This document shows positions 33,172 to 45,319 of a stretch of DNA of 64,000 nt, one piece after another. The stretch comes from Cryptomeria japonica. Lineage: Eukaryota; Streptophyta; Pinopsida; Cupressales; Cupressaceae. The stretch is taken from positions 169,167,861-169,231,860 of the forward strand of contig NC_081406.1 of assembly GCF_030272615.1 (NCBI RefSeq). The letters are read 5' to 3'. The position numbers and the translations under genes are program-made. Below the pieces are notes generated by a model, which saw only the letters and a program-made list of their open reading frames with translations, did no database searches and was not told where the DNA came from. Position 1 is the first letter of the stretch; every line of letters starts with the position of its first letter.

Positions 33172-35145
33172 TTCTTGCAATCATATGATTGTAATAATTT
33201 AAAGCAAGTGTTTCCTTCTTGCATTTTTTGTTTATTTCTTCATTGTTGTTGTTGTTGTGTGTTTGGGTTTGTAAGGAGAATACCCTTCATCATAATATAT
33301 AGTATAAGTTTTATTTTTAGAGAAACTAACCTTCCTTCTATTACATTGTAGATAAAACAAATTAAACAGGAAGATGTGATTCAACTTCCTTTTACACATG
33401 AGAAAGTTAAATTGAGACCCCTAGATAGAAAATAAGTTGAACAAATCTCATCTAGCTTTAAATATTCAAAACAGGAGGAAGAACCCTCAACTCAACTTGT
33501 TTGAAGGTTTACAAGTCATAGACAATCACCTAATGATTGGAGATGTTTTTTTTCTTTAAATACTAATATGGATGAACCTAGATTTATATAAGAGGAAAAA
33601 AGAATGATACATGGGATCTAGTATCATTTTATGAAGGACAACAATTGTTGGTTGCAAATGCATTTTCAAGAAAAAAAAAGTTTAAATGGTGTTTAAATAA
33701 GTACAAAACAAGGTTGGTTGCAAAAAGCTACTTAGGTTGAGAGTGTTGATTATGGTAAAGGATATTTTTTGTTGTTGTAAAAATGATGTCTATTGATTTT
33801 TTTCTTTCTATTGCTTTTGCTTATGATTTGGAGGTTGAAAAAATGGATGTGAAAATGACTTTCCTTCATTGTGATTTGGGAAAGGATATTTATATGACAC
33901 AGCTAGAGAACTATATGCTAAAAATTAAGAGTAATTTGGCTTGTAAATTGAAGAAATATTTGTAAGGCCTCAAATGGAGTCCTAAGGTGTGGTACCATAA
34001 ATTTGATACATATGTGTTGAGTTTGAGATTTGTGTGCTCTAAATTAGATCATTATGTTTATTATAAATCTAATTGTGATAATTTCTTAAACATTTCATTA
34101 TATGTTGATGATATGTTATTCATTAGCAAAGGGAAATGAATGATTTGAGAACTAAAGTATCATCTTGTAGCTAAATTTAAAATGAAAGATCTTAAGGTAA
34201 CTCAACACATTCTTAGGATGGAAGTCAAAAGAGTAGACTAAATAGAAAGCTATGACTAGGCCAAAGTAAGTACATGAATTCAATTTTACAAAGGTTTAAC
34301 ATGTACAAGATTGTAAACCATTATGTGTTCCTTTTGCAATTGGAATACAATTATCTACTTCAGATTGTCCTACATCACCATTAGAGATGAAAGAAATGAG
34401 GAGATTACCTTACCCAAGTGTAGCTAGAAGTTTGATATATGCTATGGTTTGTATTACATCGGACATTGCACAAGCAATGAGAGTTCTTTCTAGATATATG
34501 TCTAATCTTGGTAGAGTTTATTGGGACGTAGTTAAAAGAGTTTTCAAATATTTGAAGGGTACCTCAAAGTATTCTTTGTGTTATCATGGTAATTTTATAG
34601 AAGGTGAGATTTCCCTTGATATTCATGCTTATGTGGATTTAGATTAGGTAGATGATGTTTGTAGCAGAAGATCCACAAGTGCTTATGTGTTTATTTTATT
34701 TGGTTGTACAATAAGTTTGATGAGTAAGTGAAAGACAATGACTTCTTTGTCCACTACTAAAGTTGAGTATAAGGAAGCTACTCATTCTTCTAAAGAATTC
34801 ATTTGGCTTAATAGAGCGTGTTCAAATATTGAAATGAAACAAGGTGCAGTGATAGTTTATTGTGAGAGCTAGAGTGTGATCTATCTAGCCGAGAATTTAA
34901 CATTTTATGCCAACACCAAGCACATTGATGTTCAATACCATTTTGTTAGAGATATGGTCGAGGATGGCAAGGTGAGGTTGGTTAAGGTAGAGACTTTGAT
35001 GAATGTTATAAATTATTTATCTAAGGTTGTGAGCTTAGAGAAATTTAGATGGTGTTCAAAGTCTATGGGCCTCGTGGACCCTAGCAATTAAATTATGGCA
35101 TAGTTACTCCCTTTTCTCTTGCAATATGTTCAACAAGAAGGAAAA

Positions 35146-35498
35146 TGTTAGAAAAATGGTGTCTCAACCTTGCAATTGCATAAAGTTACTATTTATAGTA
35201 ATTTTACATTTGAGTTAGACTAACCCAAAATTTTCCCCAATGTTATGGATCAGCTAAATACTTGCATACCAATTAATTTTTGATGCAATAACATGTCTAG
35301 ATTTGAAGATATTAAAGTTTTAATTTTTTTAAATTGCATAGTTAATTTTGAAGACCTTAATTGGTCATAAATTACCATTTTTTGTGTCCAAAATTAATCA
35401 TTACTAATCTATCTAGTTAAAACTTGATAGAACACTTCATGAGCTTTTTAGTGCTTCAAACGATTCATGTATCAAACCCCTAGATCAAAAGTTATAAT
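35146..35498 (+). repeat. Truncated 3' LTR of the Copia gag-pol
   Basis: The purine tract aagaaggaaaa is followed by TGTTAGAAAAATGG at 35146. The LTR is cut at 35498, where the Tat element's LTR begins, so its own end is not in view. Confidence 0.6.
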
Positions 35499-36226
35499 TG
35501 TATACAGTGAAATTTGGAAGATCAAAACTATTGAAAAACCACAAAAAATCCAACCACATAAACCCTAGTTCTACAATCAAGAATCCACCATACACCAATG
35601 AAGAAATCTAAGAACATGCAAATCAATAAATAAGATGATAATACCATTCATATGCCAAGTAGGGTTTGATCTCCATTGATATTGTTTGATATATTTGCTC
35701 TTGGATTTGATATGAGCACAAGAGCTCAACAAAGAACGATATTGTGGTTGTGAAGTTATCTGATCGCTTGAAGCCTTGATTGCATAAAGATTGTTGGATT
35801 AGTTAGATTAGGATTGATAAGGATGAAACAACACCTTAGAAAATGGGGTGATAAGATAAAGAGGTGAAAGAATAAATGGTCAGCTAGGATTAAAGGGTAG
35901 GTAGGGAAAATGATAAAATATGAAAGGGGTAGTTAGAGGAAAATTAAGAGATAATTGACAAGTGTCATGGAGGGAAAAAGCTAATGAATTAATTATATAA
36001 ATGAAGACCCATTTAATTAATAGATGAAATGGGACCAATTAAATAAATAAATTATTTATTTAATTTAGGGAAAGATAATTTAAATAAATAAAAATATTAT
36101 TTAAATAGGGAAAGGCTAGAAAAGGATAATTGAATTAATTAAATAAATAAATAATCTATTTAATTAATAGCAGGCTTAGCATAAAATATTTATTGAATTA
36201 TGAAAGGACTATTTTAGGTGTCTACA
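35499..36226 (-). repeat. 3' LTR of the Tat element
   Basis: 728 bp. On the minus strand it starts TGTAGACACC and ends TATACA. It matches 63435-64000 closely from the phrase aatttggaagatc onward. Confidence 0.88.
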
Positions 36227-36243
36227 TTTTGCCCCTCTTTGAG
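36227..36243 (-). promoter_or_regulatory. Polypurine tract of the Tat element
   Basis: On the minus strand, ctcaaagaggggcaaaa directly precedes TGTAGACACC. Confidence 0.85.
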
Positions 36244-36719
36244 ACAATGCAACTTGTCACATTGGCTCAAAGAAGATAAGATAAACCGATACAAAGTTAC
36301 CCCAAGATGGGAATGATATGCCCCCTCAAGAGATTGGATGAATTTGTTTTCAAAAAGATCACAAACAATCTCTCAATAACAAAGAAATTCTAGAAAGGGA
36401 AGGAAAAGGATGACTAGGTCACACAAGTGAAAGACTGACTCAAAAGGGATCAACGAGAAGTGAGAGACTGATGCGACGGACTAGGGTAACACAACCTATA
36501 TATACAAGCCATGAGGGAAAACATCCTCATTTGCATCCAAAGCCTTTAGATAAATCAGAGCAGATTAGAGCACTCAAAGAACTTAGAGATCAGTCAGCAA
36601 TCTAGGAGGGATAGCAATCAAACTACACTGATTTGAGAGAGTCTAGTGGTTCAAGCGGCTAAAGGACATGGGTGAGCTAGTATGTACTTCGATCTTGCTC
36701 CTTAATTTTGCATTTATGA

Positions 36720-36935
36720 TGCATTCGATAGGTAGATAAAAAAACACGGAATCGGTTTTTAGGTCTAGGAACGCATCTAAGTGATAGGACCAAGTCTATG
36801 TGATAGGGGCACATCTGTGTCAAACAACATTGTGTATGTGCTATAAAAACATGCTTGTACACTATAAAACTATGTCTATGCAGTAAAGACACATTTAGGT
36901 AGTTTGATTGCATTTATGTTAAACAGAACCACGTC
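36720..36935. repeat. Degenerate short motif array
   Basis: Phrases of the type acRtctatgtgata..., with 'acatct', 'aagtcta', 'acgtcta' cores, recur about every 20-30 bp. A similar motif family (cacagacgtg) recurs in the leader at the other end of the element. Confidence 0.5.
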
Positions 36936-36939
36936 TATG

Positions 36940-37243
36940 CCTTAAAAGGCTAAAATTGATAGTTTTGTGATGAGCATATGATGTCAATTGGATAAGCTGC
37001 TGAGAGGACTCACTCAAATAGGTTCCCTAGGTCAAAAAAAACTAAAAACAAGGCTAGAATTGGAAACAATGTGAAAGACATGCATTTCCAATTGGATAAG
37101 TTGTTGAGAGGATTCACTCAATAGGTGCCCTAAGCTAGATAAACTAAAAACAAGGCTAGAATCAGCAACCATGTGATAGACATGTATTGCCAGTTGGATA
37201 AGTTGTTGAGAGGATTCAATCAATAGGTGCCCTTAAGCAGATA
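36940..37243. repeat. Tandem repeat, about 3 units of 93-102 bp
   Basis: Units at about 36947-37039, 37040-37141 and 37142-37243. Each contains aaggcta(g/a)aat..., then ttggataag(t/c)tg(t/c)tgagagga(t/c)tca and a tail ending 'ggt(g/t)ccct'. It lies between the antisense ORF and the 3' LTR. Confidence 0.85.
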
Positions 37244-37309
37244 GGTGTGCTAAGCTAAATATAGGATAAGCCATTGAATTGATAAAATTTGACGAGTCCT
37301 CTAACAAGA

Positions 37310-37480
37310 TAGAATTAAGTGCAATGTGATAAACATATACACTAGGATGCAGTGCCATGTGATAAACATAAGCACTAGGATAGAGAGCTTGATGAGAAAC
37401 ACCATGTGATAGACATAGGTACCCCTAGGCTAGGATAGGATAAGATAACAAACACTATGTGATAAACATGAGTACTACTA
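37310..37480. repeat. Short iterated motif, 40-60 bp spacing
   Basis: Phrases of the type 'atgtgataaacata...actagga' occur near 37328, 37352, 37404 and 37455. They share 'atgtgatagacat' with the adjacent 100 bp repeats. Confidence 0.7.
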
Positions 37481-37563
37481 GGATTGATGCATTTGCATTG
37501 GTTTGATTACAAGAGTATCTACCTCAAATTGAGTCACGAGAGAGGTTTCCAATGACACAATGA

Positions 37564-38985
37564 CTATGGCTGAACCTGACTGTCGATGATCACACAGCAA
37601 TCGAGGCAATGGGATTGAGTCATATCATGTTCATGCCTGAGATTTGGGTGAACATAGGACTGCTGACTGCTCTTGTAGAGAGATGGTGCTCTGATACTTG
37701 TATGTTTCATTTGTCGAATGGCAAGATGCCAGTCACTTTAGAGGATGTCTACAGGATACTGTGGATACCGATCCATGGAGAGTTAGTGTTTTATGATAGA
37801 GATGGGGATGTTGATGCATATTGATGAGTCTTTTAAGACCCAAAGTTAGAGCTGAGGGGAGGGCACTTGAGCTGGGAGGTTATGTACACCAGCAAACATA
37901 CCTTGGCTGCAATGGCGGGAGGGATGATCAATGGGTTCTTATGTCCCAACAAGGCTACTCGTAGTTTGGCAATAGGGTGGGGGAGAGCACTGGAAATCTT
38001 GCTGACAGAGGGGACCAAATTCACATCGGGGCCTTGCGTGCTAGCGCACTTGTACCATGATCTTCATCAGTTTGTGTACCTCAATGACTGCAGGTTAGGA
38101 TGCAGTGTTACACTATTACAGATTTGGGCCTATGAGCACATTGCGGTGATGAGGTTGATCCATTTTAGATGCAGGGGACTTGGATAGGCATATGTGCATA
38201 TGTATGGCATGATCACTTCTGAGCCACAAATTGGTAAGCTAGAGTACTGACGACGAGTAATTGATGATATTGACAATGTGACATGGTGATCGTACCTAGA
38301 CAGTGAGGCCTATGGGGAAGATGACAGGGAGATACCATTTTGTTTTCATAGTAGGTATCTAATTGGACAAATTCCCTACATTTTTTATAGACATTTGGTT
38401 GATAGGGTGTCAAGGTAGTTTGGAAGAGTGCAGTAGATGCCACGAGGCTCAGGAGAGTTTGCTTGCACAATGAGAGAGCAGGTACACTGGGGGCCTATTT
38501 TGTCATATGATGTGGTTTTAAATTAGTTTTAGGAGATGGTAGATTTTATTTGAGACATGCTCAGGGATATTGTAGATGTAGGCATGTCAGATGAGTATGC
38601 AGCCTATTTTGCAGCACATCATTTCCCACGATTGACAAGTCCAGGAAATCCAACTCTGGGATTGGACGATGATGATGATAGAGGGGGGCAACGAAGGAGA
38701 GGAGTGATGAGGATTGTGAGGGGTAGAGGTGGAGGAATTAGGGATAGAGGATAGAATGATGGGGGATAGGGCAAAGATGGAGAGGGGGTAGACCACTAAG
38801 ACCACTGAGAGGGAGAGGAGGACAACCACTATAGGTTGCTCTACAAGTATAGTTATAGGCTATATAGGGTGGGCAAAGACATAAGGGATAAGATATACAT
38901 GAAGAGGATGCCTCAAAGTAGGTTAGATATGAGGAGGGAGGAGCAGGAGGGGATGAGGAGGAGGATGAGTTACTCATGCTAAGAA
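37564..38985 (+). pseudogene. Plant mobile domain (PMD) protein, antisense within the Tat element
   Basis: One phase runs after a TGA at 37561-37563. PMD signatures are clear: a helix ending with IGLLTALVERW (near 37660), FHLSNGKMPVTLEDVYRILW (near 37707), WGRALEILLTEGTKF (near 37980), CVLAHLYHDLHQFVYL (near 38035) and LLQIWAYEHI (near 38115). A Gly/Arg-rich basic tail (GQRRRGVMRIVRGRGGG) follows near 38690. Stops at 37822-37827 and 37834-37836, a TAG at 38185-38187 and several later ones inactivate it, with little sign of frameshift. PMD proteins occur as host genes and as passengers of MULEs and Gypsy elements. This one lies on the strand opposite gag-pol, between pol and the 3' LTR, a position where Tat elements often carry an extra ORF. 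Confidence 0.8.
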
Positions 38986-40969
38986 AGCTCACTTAGGGAC
39001 AAGTCGATGAATTTAACAATCTCAAGATATAGGTGACTCAATTGAGGTGATGAATCTGGGAGGTGACAAATGAGAGAGACGGGGCCATCCAACAATATAC
39101 AGACACCAAGGAGGCTCTCAGAGTAGCCAGGGCTACAATCCAGGGAGACACGGGATCAGGATACGCCTATTGTATCTAAGTAGGAGAGGAGATTAGTTAC
39201 TGGAGGATTCTATACGAGGTAGCAGTACCACCTCACCTATGGGCAGGTGGCTACGGATAGGCATCCCTCTCCATGACAATAGGTCAGGAGAGACAGGGTC
39301 ATTTACCAGGGTTGTGATGGGGCCACCAGCAGGGTCTATAGGAGGGGGTCGACAAGATGATCTATGAGTTGGGCCATCAGGAGCTTAGATTCCATCAAGG
39401 CCTACTAGCCCCAAGGGACTCGAGAGTTCATCATATCTCTCTCGGGTCCATTTTGTATCAGCTTTTTTCTATGATGATATAGACACCTTTGAGTATTTTG
39501 TAGCCATATGATTTTTTACATCGTTGTATCATGACACTTATACTATGATGTTCTGATGTTTCTATATTCTTTATGAATGCTTATATCATGGATGTATGTT
39601 CTATTATGATTCTATGATGCTTATGATGATTATGAGATGCAATCTATATAAATGATGCAATGCATTGTTATTTTTGTTCTTTTTATATATTTATATTATG
39701 CGTGATAATAATGGAATATTCCTATGTATGAAAATGCAAATTTTTTATGCCTATAATGATGACATATGATGGATACAATATGAGAATGATGTTCATATGA
39801 TGTGCTAACAAGTAGTGTGTGCAGGATGTGATGTGCTTATATACATGTTTATGATATATGAAAGATGAATGCAGTTATTGTTTCTCTCTCTATGATATGC
39901 ATGATGCAAACTAACGTGTGATGATGCAGATGAATACTACATGAGATGTAGATATTTTTTGTGTGTCATTATACTAAGTCATGTGATACTGGACTACACG
40001 GACTTAGGAATGGATGATGGAGGACAAAGAGGAAAGGGAGATGGAATATAGAATATATGGAGGTGAATGAGCTTATTGCGTTATTATCATCATTGAGATT
40101 TATTATCATAAATAGATTATAACCATCCATATATAGGTTGACCTAGAAAGTCATTATATCCTTTGCATGGAGATCAGGCAGTCATAGACAAGGAATGCCC
40201 CAGTTCACACTAGACTCACACCATCCTCATATCCTTCGATGAGCCATAGTATTACTAAGAGAAAATCCACAAACAACAAAATAGGTCAACATACCCGATC
40301 CTCGCCTTTCTAGTCAAAAAAATCCTAGAGATAAAATCTCTAGTCAGAGATATCTTGGAAAAGATAAAAGACATGCCATCATAAAAGATAAAATCAAAGA
40401 CTTTACACCAACATAAACTGAAATCCTCAAGTTATTAGTGTTTCTTGGTACATATGTTAACATGTTTGATCTGGTCACAATGTTGTTATCCTGATAGAGG
40501 ATAGATTATGCTTAAAATCCTATTGTTGCCAAAGTCTACCAAAAGATTTGATTTGTTGAAAGCACAGTGTTTCTTATGTCTCATCTATAACTAATTGAAT
40601 CCATGAAATTGATACTTTATTGTGGAGAGGAATGAACCTCTATTGTGGATTGGCGATGCAAGTGATCTTTTATTATGGAATGCACACGAAAAAGAGGAAT
40701 GAAAATACAATACTTCTCAAAACATGTGATGCCAAGAAATCTACTTCCACCACTAGGTTTAGGATCTACCCCCAGTTACAGGAAGGACCTGATTTATTAT
40801 GAAGGGAAAGGGTGGAAAGAGGTTTATTATGAATGAAAAACTCATCTTAGGTAGATAAATAACAAGCCATGATGGGAATGGGTAAATTTATTATGGAAGG
40901 AAAGGTTGTGAGTGTGTGCTAAGTGAAAGGGCAAAACTAGATCCCGAAGGAGGGGGGAGAAAAAGTCTT
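38986..40969. other. Low-complexity non-coding part of the Tat element
   Basis: Rich in atgat/tatgat phrases (39440-39960). No credible frame. On the minus strand 'ttcataataaa' and similar recur near 40800-40900. It lies between the PMD pseudogene and the solo LTR insertion. Confidence 0.5.
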
Positions 40970-43900
40970 TGTAATGCCCCGCCAGGAAACCCAGAAGGGA
41001 TTAAGCTATAACTCAAGCATGGAGTGCAATAATTTTTTTTTTAAAAGATAAACACAACATTAAGATACAACAAGATATCAAAGATTCAGATTACATAGCG
41101 GAAGACATCAACTAACACCTAAAGAGTTTCCCAACGTGATTACTTTAAATTTCACAATTCACTTAACTCACACTAATAAATCCAATAACTTGATTATCTT
41201 ATAACGAGATAATTCTTAAACAAGGATAATTTCTTTCAGAAGAGGAAAATATGAATCACATGCTAATGTTTATCCATAATGATTCATTCATACCTTACAT
41301 TCAAGCTTTTCCATTAAAATAAAAGCCATGCATCTAATATTCTAACACACTAGAATTTCATCATAAACATATGAGATCTTTTCATGCATATTTAATTTCC
41401 TTAACAACAGCTGAATAGATTCCATTACTCTAAGTTACATTCTTTCATATTCCAATTTATTGCATTTTAAAAGACGATTGCATACATGCATCTACGATAA
41501 ATCTCATCTAAACCACTTATGCATTCGATCAAAATGGCATTCATACATGCTAACACTAAACATGAAATATACGAAATAAAAGCATCACATAACACCAAGA
41601 TGATCTCGGAGTTCACCCCTAAAGGGCTACATCTCTGGGTCTGCTAAACTGCAAGACCCCTCTGATAATTAATAAAGTTAAGAATACATGAGGTTCTCAA
41701 AATTTACAATCCTGCCATCAAGGTGAAACATAAACAATATACAAGCGACCGCATCGATCAATAAATACATAAACGATCCTTGAAAAGGAAAGGATCCAAC
41801 TGAACAACAATCGAAGCTAATACCAAGGTCCATTAGAGCATCCACAAAACTGAGTCATCACCACCCAAGGTCTAACATGCAACCAGGTACTCATAAGGGG
41901 ATAAGCAGCAGGACGACTCCACAAAAGTGCTCCAATCAAGACCATACATCAACACAAACTAGCGAACGTAGGGACAAGTGTCATCACACAACCTGGTATG
42001 GCTACCCTGGTAGGTCTTCATAGGTTCCGACCCCATACACTGGGTTACCCTGGCAACCTAATCCGAACTTCTGACCCATCCAAGCCTCATGCGGACCCAC
42101 ACATCCTCTCATGAAGACAAGGATGATGGTTTGCCATTTCAGGCCTTCTCACAGCTATCGAGTCTGTGTTAGCACTCGTCTCATGTATGAGGCACAACTA
42201 TCTTACTTAGAGATTAACATTCTAATCTACTGTTAGGTTATCACTTATTAGACTCACTTTCGACGAGTTACCCAACAACCACTTTGGGCGCAGCCCCCAA
42301 TCGAAAGCCACTTTCCCATACGACACTAGACTATACTCAAGTGACCTCAGACATCAAGGACACACATGGTCAAGCCAACGGAATTCAAAAAGGAGGGAAC
42401 AACCATCTGGTCAAGCACGACTCAAAAGAGGTACACTACTGACGATACTCTAACCAGAGACCTGACCAACTATGGTCAACCACAAATCATCATTCGACAC
42501 CCACACAATGGATATGACCAATTACGACACTACCACAAAACAACAGTCAACTCAGAACCGAGGATTGAAACAGGTACCCCAAATCAATCCATACGACAGG
42601 GTCCTATCAAACAAAGCACGACTTGCCATTATTTAAACAAAAGCGAATACAGAAATTAAACTTGCATAGGCAATAACCAGCAAATACAATATTTTCCGAA
42701 TTGATCAAAACGTTAAAAGTCGATCAAGTTTTCTACATGATCTATATTAGATTGCAGTTATCTACCTCATCTAGGTATAGGTTGTTCTTGGTTTTCTAAC
42801 TCTCCAAGGTTCATTGCATCGAACACACATAATAAGCCATAATGAATTCTTAAACCAAATTCACATGAATAAAATCAGACAACCATTAACCAATTAAATA
42901 AGATATTTAATCTTCAATTAAAACATCATTGACATACTGGTTCAAAATAAATCCTACACATTTGTCTTTTCCAGAACCAATTTACACTATACAAATTAAG
43001 GAAATATACATATTTAGGGAAGCCAAATAAAGAAAATCCATTCCCAGATTAACAGATTGATTCCTTGAGCATATAAAGAAAATTACTAAAATTAACTATT
43101 AATTAATGAATATATTTATTAATCCACGATTAATTAAATATAACAAATTAATAATTAATAACGGAATTAACAAATTAAGTATTTAATTACAAAAATATGC
43201 ATTAATAATAAGATAAGATTTGAATATTAATTATTGTATATTGAACCTTATACAATTAATTAATAAAAAATTATACTAGAATTATTAATTAATGCCAATA
43301 TTTAATTATAATTAAAAAAAACTTAATTAAAATATCAAACATAATTAAAAAAAACTTAATTTAAAATTACATTTAATAATATTAAACTATAATATATTTT
43401 GTTTTTAAAAAATACATAAAAAAAACGTTTCTTTTTTTTTTATACCAAAAAAAACTTAAATATGGGGGAGGGTACCCACGTGGAACTCCACGTGGGCGCC
43501 CCCCTTGGGAGTGCTTCCCAATGGGAGCACGCAGACCCCATGGGAGAGCTATTGTTCCCAAAGGGAGCACGCGGCCCCCATGGGAAGCACTACTACGCAA
43601 AGGGACACACAGCACCCCTCCACGTGGTGGGGAAAACTCTCCACGTGGTGGGGAAAACTCTCCACGTGGATGGGGTTAAAACATTTTTTTATTTTCATTT
43701 CTTTTTTTTTTCTTTTTTTAAAATATTTACTGTGTAAAACACAGTCTAATAAACCAGTCTCCCAGAGACTAAAAAGAATTGTTATTTTTTTTTAAATTTA
43801 TCTACTGTGAATAAAAGACACAGTCAGTCTCCCAGAGACTTAAAACAAATAATTTTTTTTTTAAAACAACACAGAAATTTCCAGAATATGAGAGGTTTTC

Positions 43901-45115
43901 AAAATTGAAAGGATAATCCTTTTGGACATAAGAAAGCTCATTTTCCATGCAAGGATGCAAGCAATAAACCAATACCAACTAATTCCACAATGATTCATAA
44001 CCTTGAGGCAATCAATGGAGAAATTAAAACCAAATAGCATGAAGAACATCCAATGCCCATTTTTTTAAAAAATTTAAACAATAACTAATTGATAACCAGA
44101 ATTCCTACCTCAGTAAGCATTCCTGGAAAGGATCTGATGAAGAGCCCCAACTTGCAGCTCAAGAAATCCTTCTCCTTCCAAAATCCCCAAATCTTTCATC
44201 CAAAATATTTTCCAAAAAATTCCATCCCCAATATTTTCCAAAAGTCTAGGTTAAATGGGAGAAGTTTGACCAAAAATCTCATTTTTGGATTTAAATTTTT
44301 TATTTAAAATAAATCACAAAAATATTTATTTTCCAACAATATCAATATATTTACTTGCTTTTCAATTCAAAATTGATTTTCTCAATTAATTCAATTTAAG
44401 CTTTCTATTTTAAAAAGCCAACAGAATACAATTAATTCTATTGCAATTAAATTCAAAAGTTTCTTTTTCAACAGCATATACAAAATGCATTTAATATTTA
44501 AAATCGGCCATGTAATTTAACTTGCTCCTAAATTGACTCGAGCAATTCAATATTAACGATAATCGCATAACGAAACCCTATTTAATTTATTCCATTAATC
44601 TCTAATGTACAAACACATATTTAATCAAATTAAATACTAGGGACTAAATTACTCAATTTAACCATAAACACCAAACACGCAAACCAAGAAGGTCAACCAG
44701 ACAGACGACTCACAAACCCAAACAAAAAGGGAATACCGACGACGACTGGCGATTCTTACTTGAGCACGACTATGGTCAACTAGGGTCTTACGACCACCTA
44801 ATCCAACTCTAAGGATTAAAGAGGTACACTCAAACCTACAAATCCAGGTGAAGACAAACCTCGCACTCATGCGGCGTTGTACCTTAAATCTCCTGCAACC
44901 AAGAGTCATACATGCATATATATATAAACTTAATGAAAGCATTAGCCCGATATTAATACCACGAAATAGGAACACTAAACAACTTGCATACAACTAGTGC
45001 AAAAACACATTAACAGATATGCACTAAATCAACACATCTGACTATAATCATTATATTATGATAAACTAACTAAGATTAAACGAGATTAGAAATTGATTAG
45101 GGGAGGGGTACTACA
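40970..45115 (-). mobile_element. Giant solo LTR (4146 bp) nested in the Tat element
   Basis: On the plus strand it runs from TGTAATGCCCCGCC to GGGTACTACA. Flanks are GTCTT (40965-40969) and ATCTT (45116-45120), a 5 bp target duplication with one transition. On the minus strand it starts TGTAGTACCCCTCCCC and ends GGCGGGGCATTACA, the same end types as the giant LTR at 24218-30076, so it probably comes from a related Gypsy family and lies in minus orientation. No protein motif occurs. ORFs inside (42366-42659, 44658-44993) show none. Region 43080-43440 is very AT-rich. Confidence 0.72.
43478..43672. repeat. GC-rich G-box cluster with short direct repeats
   Basis: Five CACGTG hexamers occur at about 43478, 43490, 43621, 43642 and 43663. 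The unit ccacgtggtggggaaaactct is tandemly repeated, and two related blocks of type 'gggagcacgc...ccccatggga' lie between. The cluster stands out from flanks that are almost pure A/T. CACGTG is the core bound by plant bHLH and bZIP factors. Confidence 0.75.
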
Positions 45116-45319
45116 ATCTTTGCACATGGCGATGGTAACCCGATTTTCACCATGGTACTTGCCCAGGGTGCCACCAAAGTGGTTTTCACCATTGGACGAA
45201 TTTATTTCTCTTTACTTTTTTCAATTTTTGAATTTTTTTGTGTCACAAGGCACCTATTTGCTAGGTTTTTAACAAGTTGTGATTTTTTTATTTAAAAAAA
45301 AATAGGATACTTTGAAAAA
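45116..45319. other. Tat sequence just after pol
   Basis: No gene. It carries the second copy of the solo LTR target site at its start. Confidence 0.5.

Larger units (their letters stand above)
32444..33260. other. Foreign insert within the Copia integrase, identity unknown
   Basis: The integrase frame reads KPSLRHLR up to about 32443 and then loses all resemblance until a YS...FRE-type motif near 33300. The insert starts with a hairpin and holds two copies of a 105 bp direct repeat. No ORF of note. Limits are approximate. Confidence 0.5.
30641..35092 (+). pseudogene. Copia gag-pol, heavily decayed and interrupted
   Basis: Order: gag core (KKLYSLRMEEG, about 30715-30965), a degraded knuckle region, protease remnant WLIDIG (near 31257), pre-integrase LGHIR (near 31770), integrase core (DLIHFDVFG and FIDYYSRR, about 31930-32035; MEKAKSMLSGVGLEN near 32275), then about 0.8 kb of foreign DNA. 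The reverse transcriptase follows from about 33280 (YVDDML near 34104) with RNase H to SLEKFRWCSKSMGL near 35030-35075. Many stops and frameshifts are present. The segment 34387-34644 (PSVARSLIYAMVCITSDIAQ) is the longest clean piece. Gag before about 30650 is missing. It cannot make functional enzymes. It is a different lineage from the Copia at 1-1791, as judged by the linker and RNase H wording. Confidence 0.9.

Noticed and set aside
38738-38992. Ser/Pro-rich minus-strand ORF
   Set aside because: It is the antisense reading of the Gly/Arg/Glu-rich tail of the PMD pseudogene.
42366-42659. Plus-strand 97-codon ORF in the solo LTR
   Set aside because: Low-complexity Thr/Asn/Gln/His-rich text without domain; antisense to the LTR orientation.
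44658-44993. Minus-strand 111-codon ORF in the solo LTR
   Set aside because: No family motif, and it lies in LTR sequence; probably chance.
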